6,133 nt of DNA from Nanobdellota archaeon (GTDB taxonomy: Archaea > Nanobdellota > Nanobdellia > Pacearchaeales > GW2011-AR1). The first letter of the stretch is position 1. Each line of letters starts with the position of its first letter. Location: assembly GCA_018829425.1 (NCBI GenBank), contig JAHJUA010000050.1:1-6133 (forward strand). Direction: 5' to 3'. The translations under genes were made by a program, and so were the position numbers. Shown here piece after piece: positions 5,005 to 6,133 of the stretch. The notes below the pieces were generated by a model. That model saw only the letters and a list, made by a program, of their open reading frames with translations. It was not told where the DNA came from and did no database searches.

Positions 5005-5241
5005 ATGACTTGCCCTTTTTACAAGAGAATAGAAGAAAAGAATGTTTGTGAACAATACGGAGAACAAAGTGAAAATAAAGCTAGCGAGGAATGTCATGGA
5101 AATTTTGAATATTGTCTTCGGAGAGCTAGAAAACAAATGTTAGATGAGATTAGTGGAGGGAATTTCCCTGAAAGTATCCGTGCTCAAAGGACAGAAGCAA
5201 TTAATGGAAAATTTTTAGATAACGGAAAAAGTTTCTTTTAG
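5005..5241 (+). CDS. Small four-cysteine protein, possible metal or Fe-S binding (unknown)
   Basis: The protein has 78 residues. The N-terminal half carries C3, C15, C30 and C37 (TCPFYKR, NVCEQYG, EECHGNFEYCLRR). CP-x-Y followed by spaced C-x-x-Y and a final pair six residues apart recalls small archaeal proteins thought to bind zinc or an iron-sulfur cluster. This is resemblance, not identification. The second half (residues 38-78) is basic to neutral without a clear fold signal. There is no signal peptide or membrane segment, so it is probably cytosolic. It stands alone: its own TATA box upstream, a T-rich tract downstream, and the next gene has its own promoter. The TATA spacing decides the start. 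Gene: fairly sure. Function: unknown. Confidence 0.7.
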   Translation: MTCPFYKRIEEKNVCEQYGEQSENKASEECHGNFEYCLRRARKQMLDEISGGNFPESIRAQRTEAINGKFLDNGKSFF

Positions 5242-5256
5242 TTTCTATCTTTTGTT
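5242..5256 (+). terminator. T-rich tract after the four-Cys protein gene
   Basis: TTTCTATCTTTTGTT follows the TAG stop directly, a plausible archaeal U-tract terminator. A weak TGTTA/TAACA inverted repeat overlaps it. Confidence 0.35.
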
Positions 5257-5286
5257 ATCCCCTTTCCAGTAACAACACCCAAAAAG

Positions 5287-5294
5287 TTTAAATA
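5287..5294 (+). promoter_or_regulatory. TATA box of the dockerin-like protein gene
   Basis: TTTAAATA with A-rich sequence upstream is a good archaeal TATA box. A start site about 25 bases downstream gives a leader of roughly 25 bases, which contains AAGGTG at 5325-5330, nine bases before the ATG, a match to the archaeal Shine-Dalgarno sequence. This gene therefore uses a leader, unlike the leaderless genes nearby. Confidence 0.6.
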
Positions 5295-5339
5295 GTAAAG
5301 TTAATATATTTCTATACGCTGAATAAGGTGTTACAATCA

Positions 5340-6133
5340 ATGAGAGAAAGCGAATTTTCAAGTAAATCCAGTCAGGGAGTTTATTTTCTTGTAGCTTTTG
5401 CTGCTATTTTTGTTTTGATAAATGTGGCGTTTTTTGGGCTTTATGCTCCTAACGCAATTTCAAGCTCAGAGGCAGGTGTTCTTCAGCAGTCGCAAGTTAA
5501 TTTGAATATCTACGACAGCGTCGTCGGAACGGGAAACGTGATTGTTCCAGAAACCCAAATTATAAAATCAAGTTCTAAGAAAAGTTCGAGTTCTTCAAAT
5601 TCAGCGACGGTGAATTCAGAGTCCACGAGTTCAACGAATTCCGCTTTGGAAAAGTTACCTCAAACAGAAGAAGAGATTGTTCAGGTTGCCCGAAAAGTTG
5701 CCGGGACAAACCAAGCAAATAAAGTAACAATTCTTATTGGTGAGAGAAATCCTGACTTTAACAGCAACGGCATTGTTGATTTTCCTGACTTTTTGATGTT
5801 CGTTCAGACATACGGAAAAACGAGCGGCATGACGGACTTTGACACAAAGTTTGATTTAGTGGAAGATGGAACTATTGGCTTTACCGACTTTTTGGCTTTT
5901 GTTAAGGATTATGGGAAAGAAATAGAAAGTGAAAGTTTGCAGGACATTCTTGAGATTTTTTTCAGTTTTATGAATCCTCCACTGGAGACGAATTTTGCAG
6001 AAGGCGAGACGCTGGTAATTTCCGATGTTATCAATAGAATTCAATTCACTCCTGAAAGGGTTTCCGGATTGGCGAAGCCGGCGATTCAAAAAGTGGAGTC
6101 CTTAGATGGGAAAGTCAATGTCTTGGGATATGA
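5340..6133 (+). CDS. Membrane-anchored, Ser-rich exported protein with two dockerin/EF-hand-like repeats (3' end outside window)
   Basis: The frame is open from the ATG at 5340 to the window edge, 264 codons with no stop, so the gene continues beyond. Residues 14-35 form one hydrophobic segment (VYFLVAFAAIFVLINVAFF), a signal anchor. Residues 77-101 are a Ser/Asn/Thr-rich linker (KSSSKKSSSSSNS...). Residues 139-160 read DFNSNGIVDFPDFL and then FVQTYGK, and residues 172-193 read DLVEDGTIGFTDFL and then FVKDYGK. Both match the dockerin type I/EF-hand calcium loop DxNxDGxxxxxD, and each ends in a helix with YGK. The second loop has lost the Asn at position 3. In bacterial cellulosomes, dockerins dock enzymes to cohesins; in archaea isolated dockerin-like repeats are often seen on surface proteins of unknown role. 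What follows (residues 194-264) is unassigned. TATA box and AAGGTG support the start. Gene and anchor: confident. Binding partner: unknown. Confidence 0.85.
   Translation, partial: MRESEFSSKSSQGVYFLVAFAAIFVLINVAFFGLYAPNAISSSEAGVLQQSQVNLNIYDSVVGTGNVIVPETQIIKSSSKKSSSSSNSATVNSESTSSTNSALEKLPQTEEEIVQVARKVAGTNQANKVTILIGERNPDFNSNGIVDFPDFLMFVQTYGKTSGMTDFDTKFDLVEDGTIGFTDFLAFVKDYGKEIESESLQDILEIFFSFMNPPLETNFAEGETLVISDVINRIQFTPERVSGLAKPAIQKVESLDGKVNVLGY

Noticed and set aside
5856..6089. Minus-strand ORF of 77 residues at the right end
   Set aside because: It is antisense to the second dockerin-like repeat and following residues of the plus-strand gene that stays open to the window edge.
1..6133. CRISPR array, tRNA, rRNA, insertion sequence or complete mobile element
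   Set aside because: I found no regularly spaced repeats, cloverleaf, conserved rRNA text, transposase or terminal inverted repeats.

Overview
The window looks like part of a DPANN archaeal genome (Woesearchaeota/Pacearchaeota-like), AT-rich and with AGA-heavy arginine codons. This rests mainly on promoters. Four start codons (669 +, 3845 -, 3969 +, 5005 +) each have an archaeal TATA-like box centred about 24-27 bases upstream, the spacing expected for leaderless transcripts. A fifth gene (5340 +) has a TATA box further up and an archaeal GGTG ribosome-binding site. The exported proteins at both ends, with one N-terminal membrane anchor followed by a Cys-rich or dockerin-like region, fit the same group. 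No rRNA, tRNA or other marker gene is present, so the assignment is an inference.

Layout, left to right: (1) 59-505 +, a membrane-anchored, Cys-rich extracytoplasmic protein. (2) 669-1904 +, a full-length bacterial-type sigma-70 family factor with regions 1.2, 2, 3 and 4 and a ~125-residue N-terminal extension I do not recognise. (3) Converging on it, a tight minus-strand operon at 3845-1964: a 60-residue Cys-cluster peptide, a radical SAM/SPASM enzyme and an HExxH metallopeptidase, with both junctions overlapping. (4) 3969-4854, a stretch of broken or colliding genes: a P-loop kinase stump frameshifted inside its Walker A motif, a minus-strand unknown ORF, and a DUF2268-like Zn protease whose 5' end collides head-to-head with that ORF. 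(5) 5005-5241 +, a small four-Cys protein. (6) 5340 to the window end, a membrane-anchored, Ser-rich protein with two dockerin/EF-hand-like repeats, which runs off the window and is therefore easy to miss in a search for complete ORFs.

Two things stand out. The sigma factor is a bacterial initiation factor in what looks like an archaeal background, and its region 2.3-3.0 most resembles Bacteroidetes-type primary sigma factors. The minus-strand operon has the gene content of a small peptide-modification (RiPP-like) system: possible precursor, radical SAM/SPASM maturase and protease. That reading is a hypothesis; the peptide could equally be a small metal-binding partner. There is no gene-free stretch longer than 300 bases. 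The gaps at 506-668, 4855-5004 and 5242-5339 hold only promoters, T-rich tracts and a hairpin.
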